DNA of 64,000 bases from Nakamurella aerolata (GCF_013002705.1 NZ_JABEND010000005.1:1-64000); one strand, 5' to 3'; counted from the first letter of the stretch, positions 26,766-35,357 are shown. The notes: generated from the sequence alone by a model not told the origin. Numbers and translations: made by a program.

Positions 26766-28082
26766 TCAACGCCGGTTCTCGGTCGGCTCGGCGTGACCTG
26801 CTGGCCGGATCAGGCTGGCCGGACGAACAGCGCTGGCGCCGAACCGGGCGCTGATCGCGTCGATGGTGGTCTCGGCCTGCCGCACCCGTTCGGTGCCCCT
26901 CGCCGCCGCAGCGGCGCTGCCCTCGCCACCGCGACCGTCGCCCGCCGGCCCAGCGGCGAGCTCGTCGAAACTGAGTTGTTGCTCGTGCTGGGCGGCCTCG
27001 GTCAGCCCTTCCAGCCGGATGCCGATCAGCCGAACCGTTGGGCTGAGGTCGAGCCGGTTCAACAGCCCGGCGGCGGCGGTGTACAGCTCGGCGCCCAGGT
27101 CGGTCGGGGTGGGCAGGGTGATCGCCCTGGTGACGGTGGTGAAATCGGCGAAGCGCAGTTTCAGGCCGACCGTCCGGCCCCGCAGTCCGGCCGCCCTGGC
27201 CCGCCGCGCGGTGCGGTCGGCCAACCCCAGCAGCGTCCTGCCGAGAAAGTCGGCGTCGGCGGTGTCGGTGGCGAAGGTGGTCTCGGCGCCGATCGACTGC
27301 TCGGCGACCATCGGCGTGACGGGACGGTCGTCCCTGGCCCAGGCCAGCTCGTAGAGCTTGCTGCCGATGGCGCTGCCCAGCCGCCGGCGCAGCCACTGCG
27401 GGTCGGCGCCGGCGATGTCGCCGACGGTGGTGAAACCCAAGGCGTGCAAAGACTTTTCCGCTTTGGGACCGACGCCCCAGAGCGCGCGCACGCCGAGCGG
27501 GTGCAGCAGCCCCAGCATCTGGTCGGGCGGCACCACCAACAACCCGTCCGGTTTGGCCAGGCCGGACGCCAGTTTGGCGACGAATTTGTTCGGGGCGACA
27601 CCGACGGTGGCGGTGAGCTGCAGCTCGTCGCTGATGCGCTGCCGCAGGCGGGCGGCGATCTCCGCGGGCCGACCGGAGCTGCGTCTGGCGCCGGCGACGT
27701 CCAGGAACGCCTCGTCGACGCTCAGCGGCTCCACCAGCGGGGTGACGTCGGCGAAGATCGCCATCACCTCTGTGGAGACCTCGCGGTACAGCTGCTGATC
27801 TGGCGGCACCACCACCACGTGCGGGCACAGCCGGACGGCGCGCCCGGTCGGCATGCCGGAGCGGATGCCGGCGACCCTGGCCTCGTAGCTGGCCGACAAC
27901 ACCACGCCGCGGCCGCCGCTGTCGCCGGCCACCATCATCGGGACGCCCCGCAATTCCGGGCGGCGCCGCAACTCGACGAAGGCGAAGAAGGCGTCCATGT
28001 CGACGTGCAGCACGGTGCAGGCGGCGTCGTCGACCGCGGCGAGGTCGGTGGTGACGACCCTGGAACCGGCGCTCTGACCCAT
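26766..28082 (-). CDS. dinB: DNA polymerase IV (Y-family)
   Basis: A 438-aa translesion polymerase. HVDMDAFFAFVELRRRPEL holds the first metal-binding Asp. PLSVDEAFLDVAGARR contains the SVDEAFLD catalytic motif. The little-finger domain includes EQSIGAETTFATD. I see no QxxLxLF-type clamp-binding motif at the C-terminus. The gene begins 16 bp after the methyltransferase stop, so the two form one unit. No LexA box is visible upstream of that unit, so SOS control is not supported here. Confidence 0.92.
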   Translation of the reverse strand: MGQSAGSRVVTTDLAAVDDAACTVLHVDMDAFFAFVELRRRPELRGVPMMVAGDSGGRGVVLSASYEARVAGIRSGMPTGRAVRLCPHVVVVPPDQQLYREVSTEVMAIFADVTPLVEPLSVDEAFLDVAGARRSSGRPAEIAARLRQRISDELQLTATVGVAPNKFVAKLASGLAKPDGLLVVPPDQMLGLLHPLGVRALWGVGPKAEKSLHALGFTTVGDIAGADPQWLRRRLGSAIGSKLYELAWARDDRPVTPMVAEQSIGAETTFATDTADADFLGRTLLGLADRTARRARAAGLRGRTVGLKLRFADFTTVTRAITLPTPTDLGAELYTAAAGLLNRLDLSPTVRLIGIRLEGLTEAAQHEQQLSFDELAAGPAGDGRGGEGSAAAAARGTERVRQAETTIDAISARFGASAVRPASLIRPAGHAEPTENRR

Positions 28083-28098
28083 GGTCCCGCTCCCCCGG

Positions 28099-29034
28099 CT
28101 ACTGCTGCGCGGGGACGGCGATGATGTGCAGCTCGGCGGCCAGCTCGCGCAGCGGCGGGCTGGTGGACAGCTGCGCTTCCAGACCGGCGAGGGCGCGCCT
28201 GCCGTCCGGCCGGGCCTGCAGGATGGCGCCGGGCAGCAGCCCGGACACCACGCCGATGCCGTTCGCGCTGGTCACCCGCAATCCGGCGGCGGCCAGCAAC
28301 TCGCTGAGACGGTCGATGTCGAACCGCACCCGCAGCGGATCGGCAGCGCCATAGCGACCGTCGGGGCTGGCGTGGACCGCCATCGCGTCTTCGAAGCGGC
28401 CGGCCAGCGCCATCGCGAGGACGGCCGCGGGCCGGCCCGGCACCAGCAGCGACAGTGCCCCGGTGGGCGCGAGGCATCCGGCGAGGGCGGCGAGCGCGGG
28501 CGGAACTCGCTCGAGCGAGTCGACCGATTCGAGGACGCGATGGCACAACACCAGATCGGCGTCGGCGTTCCCGACCGCGGATTCGAGCGCATCGAGGTCG
28601 GCCTGCACGGCCACCACGCGGTCGGCGACGCCGGCCTCGGCGGCGCGGCGGCGCAGGATGGCCAGCGCGTCGATCGACGGGTCGACAACGGTGACCTGGC
28701 AGCCGGCGACCGCCAGCGGGACGGTGAGGCTGCCGCTGCCACCGCCCACATCGATGACACGGGCGTTGCTTCGGCCGGCGAGCAACGCCCGCAGGGTGGC
28801 AGCGACCGGGTCGCCCACGGCAGCGTCCCGGTCAGCACTGGATTCGGCACCGGTGGCGGCCGGCCCGCGCGGGACTCGCGAGGCGGCGAGATCCCCGGGG
28901 GCAGTGCCAGCCGGGTCAGCGGTGCCAGCCGGGTCAGCGGTGCCAGCCGGGTCAGCGGTGCCAGCCGGGACGGGTGCCGGCGAGGGGACGCCGCCGCTCG
29001 GGTCGATGGTCGGCGGTGGTTGGTTGGCGGCCAT
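28099..29034 (-). CDS. Class I SAM-dependent methyltransferase
   Basis: A 311-aa protein. The first 90 residues are low-complexity and include four DPAGTA units encoded by an 18-bp repeat. The Rossmann domain starts with VIDVGGGSGSLTVPLAVAG (SAM motif I), followed by VVDPSIDALAILRRR and a motif with DLVLCHRVLESV. The substrate cannot be deduced. It lies upstream of dinB in the same operon and is divergent from the ParA-like gene. The start is the ATG at 29034; AGGAGG is 13 bases upstream, a rather long spacing. Confidence 0.82.
   Translation of the reverse strand: MAANQPPPTIDPSGGVPSPAPVPAGTADPAGTADPAGTADPAGTAPGDLAASRVPRGPAATGAESSADRDAAVGDPVAATLRALLAGRSNARVIDVGGGSGSLTVPLAVAGCQVTVVDPSIDALAILRRRAAEAGVADRVVAVQADLDALESAVGNADADLVLCHRVLESVDSLERVPPALAALAGCLAPTGALSLLVPGRPAAVLAMALAGRFEDAMAVHASPDGRYGAADPLRVRFDIDRLSELLAAAGLRVTSANGIGVVSGLLPGAILQARPDGRRALAGLEAQLSTSPPLRELAAELHIIAVPAQQ
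28903..28974 (-). repeat. 18-bp tandem repeat in the methyltransferase 5' region
   Basis: Four units of GGTGCCAGCCGGGTCAGC: 28903-28920, 28921-28938, 28939-28956 and 28957-28974, the outer two slightly changed. They encode Asp-Pro-Ala-Gly-Thr-Ala repeats in the disordered N-terminus. Confidence 0.9.
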
Positions 29035-29139
29035 GCTGGGGCGGGCACCTCCTTCCGGACAGCTGATGCCAGCAGCCTATCGACGGCCGCCGACGCCGGT
29101 GCCGCAGACGCACTCGGCGGGTGCGCATCCGGCGCCCGA

Positions 29140-29151
29140 TATCTTGTCCGT
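29140..29151 (+). promoter_or_regulatory. Leaderless promoter -10 box of the ParA-like gene
   Basis: TATCTT at 29140-29145 ends six bases before the GTG at 29152, and no ribosome binding site is present. This spacing places the transcription start on the start codon. Confidence 0.55.
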
Positions 29152-30321
29152 GTGGTGGTTGCGAGCGTGCTCAGTCTCAAAGGTGGCGTCGGCAAGACGA
29201 CGGTGGCGTTGGGGCTGGCGTCCGCGGCCGTGCACCGCGGCGTCCGGACCGTGTTGGTCGATCTGGACCCGCAGGCCAACGCCAGCGCCACGCTGGCCCC
29301 CGAGCACGATCCGTCGCTGCCGGTGGGGCGCCGGAAGCGGCAGTCAAGGGCCGAGGCGTCAAGGGCCGGGGCGCCCAGCGCCGGGTCGCCGAAGTCGGAG
29401 TCTTCGAGGGCGGAGTCTTCGACGGCGCAGACGGTCGGCGGCACAGCGTCCGGTGCCACAGCAGCGGGCGGCAAGACGTCGGGTGCCGAGGGTTCCAGGG
29501 CAGCGGCGTCCGGCCGGAAGGCCGCCGACGGCCGGACGACCCGCCGGCCGGGCGATGAGCCCGGCGCGGGCGGCACCGGCAAGGCGGCAGATTCCGGCGC
29601 GGCCCGGGGCGCCGGCCGCAAGGGCGCCGACGCGGCGGACAGTGACGCCGCCGGCGATGCCGGCTGGTGGCAGGGTCAGCCCGGCGCACCGACGGCCGAG
29701 ACCGTGCTGGCCACCGTCGCCGACGTCCTGGCCTCCCCCAAGCGCGGGGTGGTGGCCGATGCGCTGCTGACCACCTCGTGGGGGCCGGAGCTGCGGCTGC
29801 TGGCCGGCAGCGAGCATGTGGAGGCGCACAACCACCCTGACCCCGGGTCCAAGCGGTTGTCACGGCTGGCCACGGCGCTGAGCAAATTGCCGGACGAACC
29901 CGAGCTGGTGCTGATCGACTGCCCGCCGTCGCTCGGTCAGCTGACCCGCAGCGCGCTGGTGGCGAGCGACCGCGCGGTGTTGGTGACCGAGCCGTCGCTG
30001 TATGCCGTGACCGGCGTGCAGCGCGCCCTGGAGGCGGTGCAGGCCGAGCGGACGGCGCACCGTCCGACCCTGCAGCCGCTGGGCGTGGTGATCAACCGGG
30101 TTCGCCCGCGATCCACCGAACACGACTTCCGGCTGGCGGAGCTGCGTGATCTGTTCGGCCCGCTGGTGTTGCGGCCGGTGCTGCCCGACCGTTCAGCGGT
30201 GCAGCAGGCCCAGGGCGCCGCGGTGCCGATCCACGAATGGCCGACGCCGGGTGCCCGCGAGATCGCCGGCATGTTCGACGCACTGCTGGACCGGTTGCTG
30301 CGCTCGGGCAAGCGCCGCTGA
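29152..30321 (+). CDS. ParA-family ATPase (orphan)
   Basis: A 389-aa deviant-Walker ATPase. SVLSLKGGVGKTTVALGLAS is at the very N-terminus, VLVDLDPQANASATLA is Walker A', and PELVLIDCPPSLGQLTR is Walker B. Between Walker A' and the rest of the fold lies an insert of about 110 residues rich in Ala, Ser, Gly and Lys, unusual for ParA. ParA/MinD/Soj proteins position DNA or cargo on the nucleoid; no ParB or cargo gene adjoins it, so it is probably not the chromosomal ParA. Two in-frame GTG codons (29152, 29155) can start it. Confidence 0.85.
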   Translation: MVVASVLSLKGGVGKTTVALGLASAAVHRGVRTVLVDLDPQANASATLAPEHDPSLPVGRRKRQSRAEASRAGAPSAGSPKSESSRAESSTAQTVGGTASGATAAGGKTSGAEGSRAAASGRKAADGRTTRRPGDEPGAGGTGKAADSGAARGAGRKGADAADSDAAGDAGWWQGQPGAPTAETVLATVADVLASPKRGVVADALLTTSWGPELRLLAGSEHVEAHNHPDPGSKRLSRLATALSKLPDEPELVLIDCPPSLGQLTRSALVASDRAVLVTEPSLYAVTGVQRALEAVQAERTAHRPTLQPLGVVINRVRPRSTEHDFRLAELRDLFGPLVLRPVLPDRSAVQQAQGAAVPIHEWPTPGAREIAGMFDALLDRLLRSGKRR

Positions 30322-30354
30322 CGCCACGGCCGAACAGCCGCACGAGAGCACAGC

Positions 30355-30451
30355 CGCACCAGACCACAGCCGGGCAAGGCCACCGCCGCACCAGACCACA
30401 GCCGGGCAAGGCCACCGCCGCACCAGACCACAGCCGGGCAAGGCCACCGTC
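30355..30451 (+). repeat. 32-bp tandem repeat between the ParA-like and HEPN genes
   Basis: Three copies of a 32-bp unit containing AGACCACAGCCGGGCAAGGC start at 30361, 30393 and 30425. The first two repeats are essentially identical. The period is not a multiple of three and no gene covers it. It lies between convergent genes, so it might act in termination, though it forms no clear hairpin. Confidence 0.85.
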
Positions 30452-30527
30452 GAACTCGGCCACGCCGAACAAGACCGGCGGCAGCATGCTGCCGGCCCGG
30501 CCGCTGGGGTGGGCGGGGTATGCGTGC

Positions 30528-31145
30528 TCAGCCGCGTTCAGGACCCATCCGCACCTCCACCAGTTCGAGGAACTCGGCCGCCTGCCGCAGCATGTCGTCG
30601 GCTTCTCTGGCGCCGATGGTGCGGGTGATCCCGGACTCGGCCAGCTGGCGTTTGCTCGCACCGGCGGCAAAGAACGCCGCCCATTCCGCCAGATCGGGTG
30701 CCACTCGAGCCAACAGATCCCAGGCATTGCCGATCCGGCCACGCCCGGGACGGGCCCTGGTCGCCAACAACGCCGCCGCCGCGCGCAAGGCTGCCAGATG
30801 GGCAGCCGCGTACCTCTCGCCGGCGGAGTCGGCGCGCATGGCCTGGCCCAGCCCGCGGCCGGCGTCGCCGAGCAGCCCCTGCGCCTGCCGACCGACCGGC
30901 GGGAACCGACGCGGCTCCCGCCGGGACGTCGGGTGTGAGCCGACCGGGCGCCGTGGTGCAACGCCGGGCCTGCGCCCAGCTTTCGGCGGCGGTCCCGAAG
31001 CCGGCTCCGGCGCCGGGTTGATCGCCGGGGTGCCGGCCGCCGGGGCGTTGGTCGCTGCTCTACTGATCGCTGCTGTGTTGATCGCGGCCCTGTTGATCGC
31101 TGCGGCACCGCTGGTCGCGGTGGCTCTGCTGATCACTTCTGTCAT
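30528..31145 (-). CDS. SAV_6107-type HEPN-domain protein, SOS-linked
   Basis: A 205-aa protein. The N-terminal 70 residues are low-complexity, including an Ala-Ile-Asn-Arg type repeat. The C-terminal 120 residues, with AWDLLARVAPDLAEWAAFFA and ITRTIGAREADDMLRQAAEF, match the SAV_6107 HEPN family of actinobacteria. HEPN domains are helical and often act as RNases, but the usual R-x4-6-H motif is not clear here. GAGAGGAG lies just upstream of the ATG at 31145. A perfect LexA box at 31185-31200, 40 bp upstream, suggests induction by DNA damage. Confidence 0.78.
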   Translation of the reverse strand: MTEVISRATATSGAAAINRAAINTAAISRAATNAPAAGTPAINPAPEPASGPPPKAGRRPGVAPRRPVGSHPTSRREPRRFPPVGRQAQGLLGDAGRGLGQAMRADSAGERYAAAHLAALRAAAALLATRARPGRGRIGNAWDLLARVAPDLAEWAAFFAAGASKRQLAESGITRTIGAREADDMLRQAAEFLELVEVRMGPERG

Positions 31146-31184
31146 CGTTGTGCTCCTCTCCGCGGCCCGGAACTCCGTCCGCTG

Positions 31185-31200
31185 TCGAACATGGGTTCGA
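31185..31200. promoter_or_regulatory. LexA (SOS) box between the HEPN and GNAT genes
   Basis: TCGAACATGGGTTCGA is a perfect TCGAAC-N4-GTTCGA palindrome, the actinobacterial LexA operator. It is 40 bp upstream of the HEPN start on the minus strand and 96 bp upstream of the GNAT start on the plus strand, so it could control either or both. Confidence 0.85.
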
Positions 31201-31295
31201 TGCTAGGAGCGGGGTCCGACAGTGCCCCTTCCGGCGGCCCCTCCGGCGGCCCTTCCGGCGGTGGCAAAGCCCGGCCCGCGATCGGGCATGGTCTG

Positions 31296-31973
31296 ATGAG
31301 AGGCATGGTCGTCGAGCACACCGACAGCGCCGCCCCGGCGGATCGGCGCGGCACCGCGGGCGGCGACCGGCCTCATCCCGCTGTCCCTACCCAAGGCCGC
31401 CGCGCTGATCCATCCGGCACCGCCGGCCCACCGGTGCTGCGGGCGCTGAGCGGATACGAGTTCGAGGCCATCTGTGACGATCTGCTCGACATCTACGTCG
31501 CCGCGATGCGCTACCCGATCGGCACCGGAACCGGCCGGCGCCGACTTTGGATCGACCACAGCCGGCGTCCAGGGTTCAGCTGTGTTGTGGCCTTCGAACC
31601 GCCGCGGGTGCCGGTGGCCTTCGGTTACGGCTACACCGGCTCAGCGGGCCAGTGGTGGCACGAGGAGGTGCGCCGCGGGCTCACCGCCACCCAGGCGGAC
31701 AGCTGGCTGACCGGCGCGGAACGGTACGCCGAGCTCACCGAGCTGCACGTCCGGCCGGATCGGCAGGGCGCCGGCCTCGGCGAGCGGGTGCTCCGCGACT
31801 TTCTGGCCGGTCGCACCGAACCGCTGGTGCTGCTGTCGACACCGGAGGCGGAGAACCGGGCATGGCGGCTCTACCGCCGGCTCGGCTTCCGAGATGTGTT
31901 GCGGCACTATCACTTCACCGGCGACCCGCGCCCATTCGGGGTGCTCGGCCGCACCCTACCGCTGGCGCCGTGA
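31296..31973 (+). CDS. GNAT-family N-acetyltransferase
   Basis: About 225 aa from the ATG at 31296; ATGs at 31305 and 31191 are alternatives, and the latter is less likely because it would start inside the LexA box. The GNAT fold covers the C-terminal two thirds. ELTELHVRPDRQGAGLGERV has the acetyl-CoA loop (QGAGLG), and ENRAWRLYRRLGFRDV is the final motif. The substrate is unknown. It is divergent from the HEPN gene and convergent with the DUF885 gene. Confidence 0.82.
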   Translation: MRGMVVEHTDSAAPADRRGTAGGDRPHPAVPTQGRRADPSGTAGPPVLRALSGYEFEAICDDLLDIYVAAMRYPIGTGTGRRRLWIDHSRRPGFSCVVAFEPPRVPVAFGYGYTGSAGQWWHEEVRRGLTATQADSWLTGAERYAELTELHVRPDRQGAGLGERVLRDFLAGRTEPLVLLSTPEAENRAWRLYRRLGFRDVLRHYHFTGDPRPFGVLGRTLPLAP

Positions 31974-32013
31974 CGCCCACGGTCAGCATGCCGCCGCCCG
32001 TGACGGTTTCGGG

Positions 32014-33693
32014 TCAGAGGGTGTCGAGCAGCGCCGCGAGCGGATCAAGTCCCATGCCGCCGGCGCGCAGCGCTGCGGTGTGGAAAGCCTTGGGATCAAA
32101 GGCCTCTCCGTGTCGACGTCGCGCATTGTCCCGGCCGGTCAGCCAGACCCGCTCGCCCAGCTTGTAGGCCGGCGCCTGCCCCGGCCAGCCGAGGTAACGG
32201 TCGATCTCGTCACGGGCGTGGGCCGGATCGCTGATGGTACGGGTCAGCAGGAACTCGAGGCCGAGCTCAGGCGTCCAGCGCTCCCCCTCGTGAAAGCCGG
32301 TGCCTTCAGGGATTTCCAGCTCGAGGTGCATGCCGATGTCGACGACCACCCTGGCCGCGCGGAACAGCTGCGCGTCCAGCATGCCGAGCAGGTCACCGTC
32401 GTCGTCCAGGTAACCGAGCTCGCGAACCAACCGCTCGGCATACAGCGCCCAACCTTCGGCGTGCCCCGAGGTACCGGCGATCAGCCGCTGGAAGTCGTTC
32501 AGCTGATCCTTGGCCGCGACGGCGGTGGCGATCTGCAGGTGATGCCCCGGAACACCTTCGTGGTAAACGGTTGTCGTCTCGCGCCAGGTGGAGAACACCT
32601 CGCGGCCCTCCTCCACCGACCACCACATGGTGCCGGGCCGGGAGAAGTCGTCGGTCGGGCCGGTGTAGTAGGCGCCGACGCCGCCGCCGGGCGGGGCGAT
32701 GCTGCAGGCCAGTGTGCGCATCGGGCCCTGGACGTCGAAGTGTGTCTTGGACAACTCCTCAACGGCGGAGTCGGACAACTGCTGCATCCATTGCTGCAGA
32801 CCGTCTTTGCCGCGCACCTGATACGCCGGGTCGTCGTCCAGCTTGTCGGCCGCTGCGTGCGGGTCACTCTCCCCCGGCGCGATCCGCGCCGCGACCTCAC
32901 GCAGCTCGGCCTCGATTGCCAGGAACTCCTGCCAACCCCACCGGTAGCTCTCTTCCAGGTCGACGGTCGCGCCGAGGAACGAGCGTGACTCCAGCGCGTA
33001 CCGCTCCCGCCCGACGGCGTCCTTCTCGGGCGCTTTCGGCAGCAGTTCGTCGGTGAGGAACCGGGCGAGGTCGGCGTACGCCGACGACGCCGCCGTCGCT
33101 CCCGCGGTCAGCTCCTGCCCGACGGCGCTGCCGTCGCCGGCGCCGGCCTTGCCGGCGAGCTCGGCGAAGAAGCCAGGTTCGGTACCGCCGGCGAACACCT
33201 CACATTGCGTGATGCACGCCTGAACCTGGCGCCGGGCAACGACTTTGCCGTCGGCGGCGGCGCTCGCCAGGCTCTGCCGATAGCCGGCCAACGCTCCCGG
33301 CACGGCCTGCATGCGGCGAGCCAGCGTGCCGCGCTGCTCGTCGGTCTCGTGCGGCATCAGGTCGAAGATCTGCCTGATGTTCTGCACCGGTGAGGCGATG
33401 ACGTTCAGATCGGCGAGAGTCCAACCGCTGTCGTACTGGTCTTTGGTGACCTGAAGACGTTCCAGCAGAACGTCTTTCGCCAACCGCTCGGCATCGTCGG
33501 CCGGCTCGACGGCGCTGGCCTCGGCGATCACTTCGGCCACCATGTCGGCCTCGGCCTTGCGCCCGGCCGGTGACAGGTCGTCGAGCTTGTCGTCGTGGCC
33601 GGGCACCCCGAGGTAGGTGGCATAGATCGGGCTGTGCTCGGCGATCTTGGGAATCAGGGAGTTGGAGATCTCGGTGATCGAGCGTGACGTCAT
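32014..33693 (-). CDS. DUF885 family protein (putative metallopeptidase-like)
   Basis: A 559-aa soluble protein of the DUF885 family. The conserved TVYHEGVPGHHLQIATA (about residue 385) has an HExxxxxHH arrangement that is probably metal-binding, and several members are annotated as carboxypeptidases. No signal peptide is seen. I start it at the ATG at 33693 because TATGTT (33705-33700) lies six bases before it, a leaderless pattern. The longer upstream frame has no conserved residues. Confidence 0.87.
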   Translation of the reverse strand: MTSRSITEISNSLIPKIAEHSPIYATYLGVPGHDDKLDDLSPAGRKAEADMVAEVIAEASAVEPADDAERLAKDVLLERLQVTKDQYDSGWTLADLNVIASPVQNIRQIFDLMPHETDEQRGTLARRMQAVPGALAGYRQSLASAAADGKVVARRQVQACITQCEVFAGGTEPGFFAELAGKAGAGDGSAVGQELTAGATAASSAYADLARFLTDELLPKAPEKDAVGRERYALESRSFLGATVDLEESYRWGWQEFLAIEAELREVAARIAPGESDPHAAADKLDDDPAYQVRGKDGLQQWMQQLSDSAVEELSKTHFDVQGPMRTLACSIAPPGGGVGAYYTGPTDDFSRPGTMWWSVEEGREVFSTWRETTTVYHEGVPGHHLQIATAVAAKDQLNDFQRLIAGTSGHAEGWALYAERLVRELGYLDDDGDLLGMLDAQLFRAARVVVDIGMHLELEIPEGTGFHEGERWTPELGLEFLLTRTISDPAHARDEIDRYLGWPGQAPAYKLGERVWLTGRDNARRRHGEAFDPKAFHTAALRAGGMGLDPLAALLDTL

Positions 33694-33796
33694 GCGATCA
33701 ACATACGACCAGGTGCCGGCACGCGGTCCCGCGGTAGGTTCACCGCCGGCCGACAAGGCGCCGACAACCCGCCGGCCAGCCGCCGGTCTGGTGCGG

Positions 33797-34351
33797 TCAG
33801 CCCCAGATGCTGCCGTAACTGACCAGCAGGACCGTCATGAGCAGGGCCATCGGCACCGCGATGATGCCGAGAACCAGCCCGGCGATGGCCAGCCCGCGCC
33901 CGCTGCCGGTGCGGTTGGCAGACACCAACCCCGACGCCGACAGCACCACACCGAGGACCCCCAGCACCAGCCCGACCACTGGTGCCCACCAGCCGATGAC
34001 TCCGAGCAAGCCGCAGACGAACCCGCCCACCCCAAGGTTGTTGGCCGGTCGTGGCCCGGCCGGGTAATAGGGCGACTGGTAGGGGTAGGCGCTGGGCGGC
34101 GGGCCGTAGCCGCGCCACGGCGCCCCGGGCTCTGACGAGAGCCACACCAGCGGGTACGGAGCGGCGGGGAACGCACCGGGCGGGGCGCCGGAGTAGGCGT
34201 CCGGCTGCGGGGCAGCCGGGGTGGCGCCGGTGTCGGCGGGCGCTGCGGGCGGCGGGTGCATCGGGTAGCCGTCGCCGGGCGGCGGCAGGTAGAGACCGTC
34301 GCCGAGGTCTGAGGCCTGCCACCCGTCGCTTCCGGATGCGTTGTCGATCAT
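33797..34351 (-). CDS. DUF4190 domain membrane protein
   Basis: A 184-aa protein with a Pro/Tyr/Gly-rich N-terminal half and two C-terminal membrane segments, GFVCGLLGVIGWWAPVVGLV and GLAIAGLVLGIIAVPMALLM, joined by a short loop. This is the DUF4190 layout, common in actinobacteria and of unknown function. AGGAG lies 7 bases upstream of the ATG at 34351, so the longer upstream frame is not used. It is divergent from the GPP34 gene. Confidence 0.82.
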   Translation of the reverse strand: MIDNASGSDGWQASDLGDGLYLPPPGDGYPMHPPPAAPADTGATPAAPQPDAYSGAPPGAFPAAPYPLVWLSSEPGAPWRGYGPPPSAYPYQSPYYPAGPRPANNLGVGGFVCGLLGVIGWWAPVVGLVLGVLGVVLSASGLVSANRTGSGRGLAIAGLVLGIIAVPMALLMTVLLVSYGSIWG

Positions 34352-34482
34352 CGCCCTCTCCTGACGAGCCCGTCCCGCGCAGCAGAGTGGGTATGCCGTG
34401 GCGGTGCGCTCCTGTCCATCATGCGACGCACCGGAACTGTCGCTGGTTGCATCGGCCACGGGGGTGGGCGGGTGCACGCTCG

Positions 34483-34494
34483 TAGACTCGGGCC
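34483..34494 (+). promoter_or_regulatory. Leaderless promoter -10 box of the GPP34 gene
   Basis: TAGACT (34483-34488) is followed by six bases and then the ATG at 34495, with no Shine-Dalgarno sequence. This matches a -10 box for a leaderless transcript. Confidence 0.6.
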
Positions 34495-35160
34495 ATGCCG
34501 CTGATCACCGAGGAACTGTTCCTGTTGCTGCGCAATGACGAGGGCCGGCTGGAGCGGTACGGCACCGCCACCGGCTACGGGCTCACCGCCGCCATGATCA
34601 CGGACCTGATGCTGGCCGGGCGGCTCGGCTTGACCGACGACAAGCAACCGCGGCTGCGCGTGCTGTCCACCCAGCCGACCGGCAACCCGGTGCTCGATCC
34701 CGGGCTGGCCCAGCTGGCCGATCGCGACGGCGACAAACTCCGGTCGCTGATCACCAAGAACTCGTTGAATCCCGAGCAGCGGGTCGCCGAATCGCTGGCC
34801 GCGGCCGGGATCGTCGAGCTGGGCGGCAAGGGCTTTCTGGGCATGGGACGCGAGCGCACCCCGGTGCTGAACCCGATGCCCGAGCAGCAGCTGCGCGCCA
34901 GGCTGGCCGCGGTGCTGGCCGGCAGCACGCCACCGACCGTCGCCGACAGCACGTTGTTGAGTGTGCTGCAGGGGCTGCAGGTGGCACGGTACGTGCTGAA
35001 GCAGGAGTCCGGAGGCGCCAACGGCCGGCAGTTGGGCAATCGGATCGAGCAGGTGGTGCGATCCACCCCGGCCGGTGATGCGGTGGCCAAGGCGGTGCAG
35101 GCGATGAACGCAGCAGTGATGACGGCCGCCATCATGCCGGTGATCGCCACCAGCAACTGA
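34495..35160 (+). CDS. GPP34 (GOLPH3-like) family protein
   Basis: A 221-aa protein beginning MPLITEELFLLLRNDEGRLE, characteristic of the GPP34 family, whose eukaryotic members (GOLPH3/Vps74) bind phosphatidylinositol-4-phosphate in the Golgi. LTAAMITDLMLAGRLGL and a helical C-terminus continue the fold. Actinobacterial members are frequent but uncharacterised, so a membrane-surface role is only an analogy. It is transcribed alone. Confidence 0.88.
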   Translation: MPLITEELFLLLRNDEGRLERYGTATGYGLTAAMITDLMLAGRLGLTDDKQPRLRVLSTQPTGNPVLDPGLAQLADRDGDKLRSLITKNSLNPEQRVAESLAAAGIVELGGKGFLGMGRERTPVLNPMPEQQLRARLAAVLAGSTPPTVADSTLLSVLQGLQVARYVLKQESGGANGRQLGNRIEQVVRSTPAGDAVAKAVQAMNAAVMTAAIMPVIATSN

Positions 35161-35225
35161 CCTTCCCCCTCGACCGATCGGGACCCCGGTCGCCAGGGCG
35201 GTCACGGGCCCGCAGGCAGGCAGGA

Positions 35226-35264
35226 CCGCGCCGCGGCCGGTGTCGGGGACCGGCCGCGGCGCGG
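35226..35264. terminator. Bidirectional hairpin between the GPP34 gene and nrdJ
   Basis: A perfect 16-bp stem, CCGCGCCGCGGCCGGT with ACCGGCCGCGGCGCGG, encloses a 7-base loop. It sits between two convergent genes. There is no U-tract, as is common for actinobacterial terminators. Confidence 0.7.
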
Positions 35265-35357
35265 ACGAGTGGCGGTGCCGGCCGGGCCGGCTTGGCCCAG
35301 CAGTTCCTCAGCCGCCGGCTACCTCAGCCCCGGCGGTACCTGAGCAACGGCAGTACC

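Noticed and set aside
26690-29100. SOS control of dinB
   Set aside because: I looked for TCGAAC-N4-GTTCGA upstream of dinB and of its operon partner and found none.
28081-29151. Long plus-strand open frame upstream of the ParA-like gene
   Set aside because: It runs antisense through the methyltransferase gene. The ParA homology starts exactly at the GTG at 29152 behind a -10 box.
30355-30451. CRISPR-like array
   Set aside because: The 32-bp units abut directly with no spacers and there are no cas genes.
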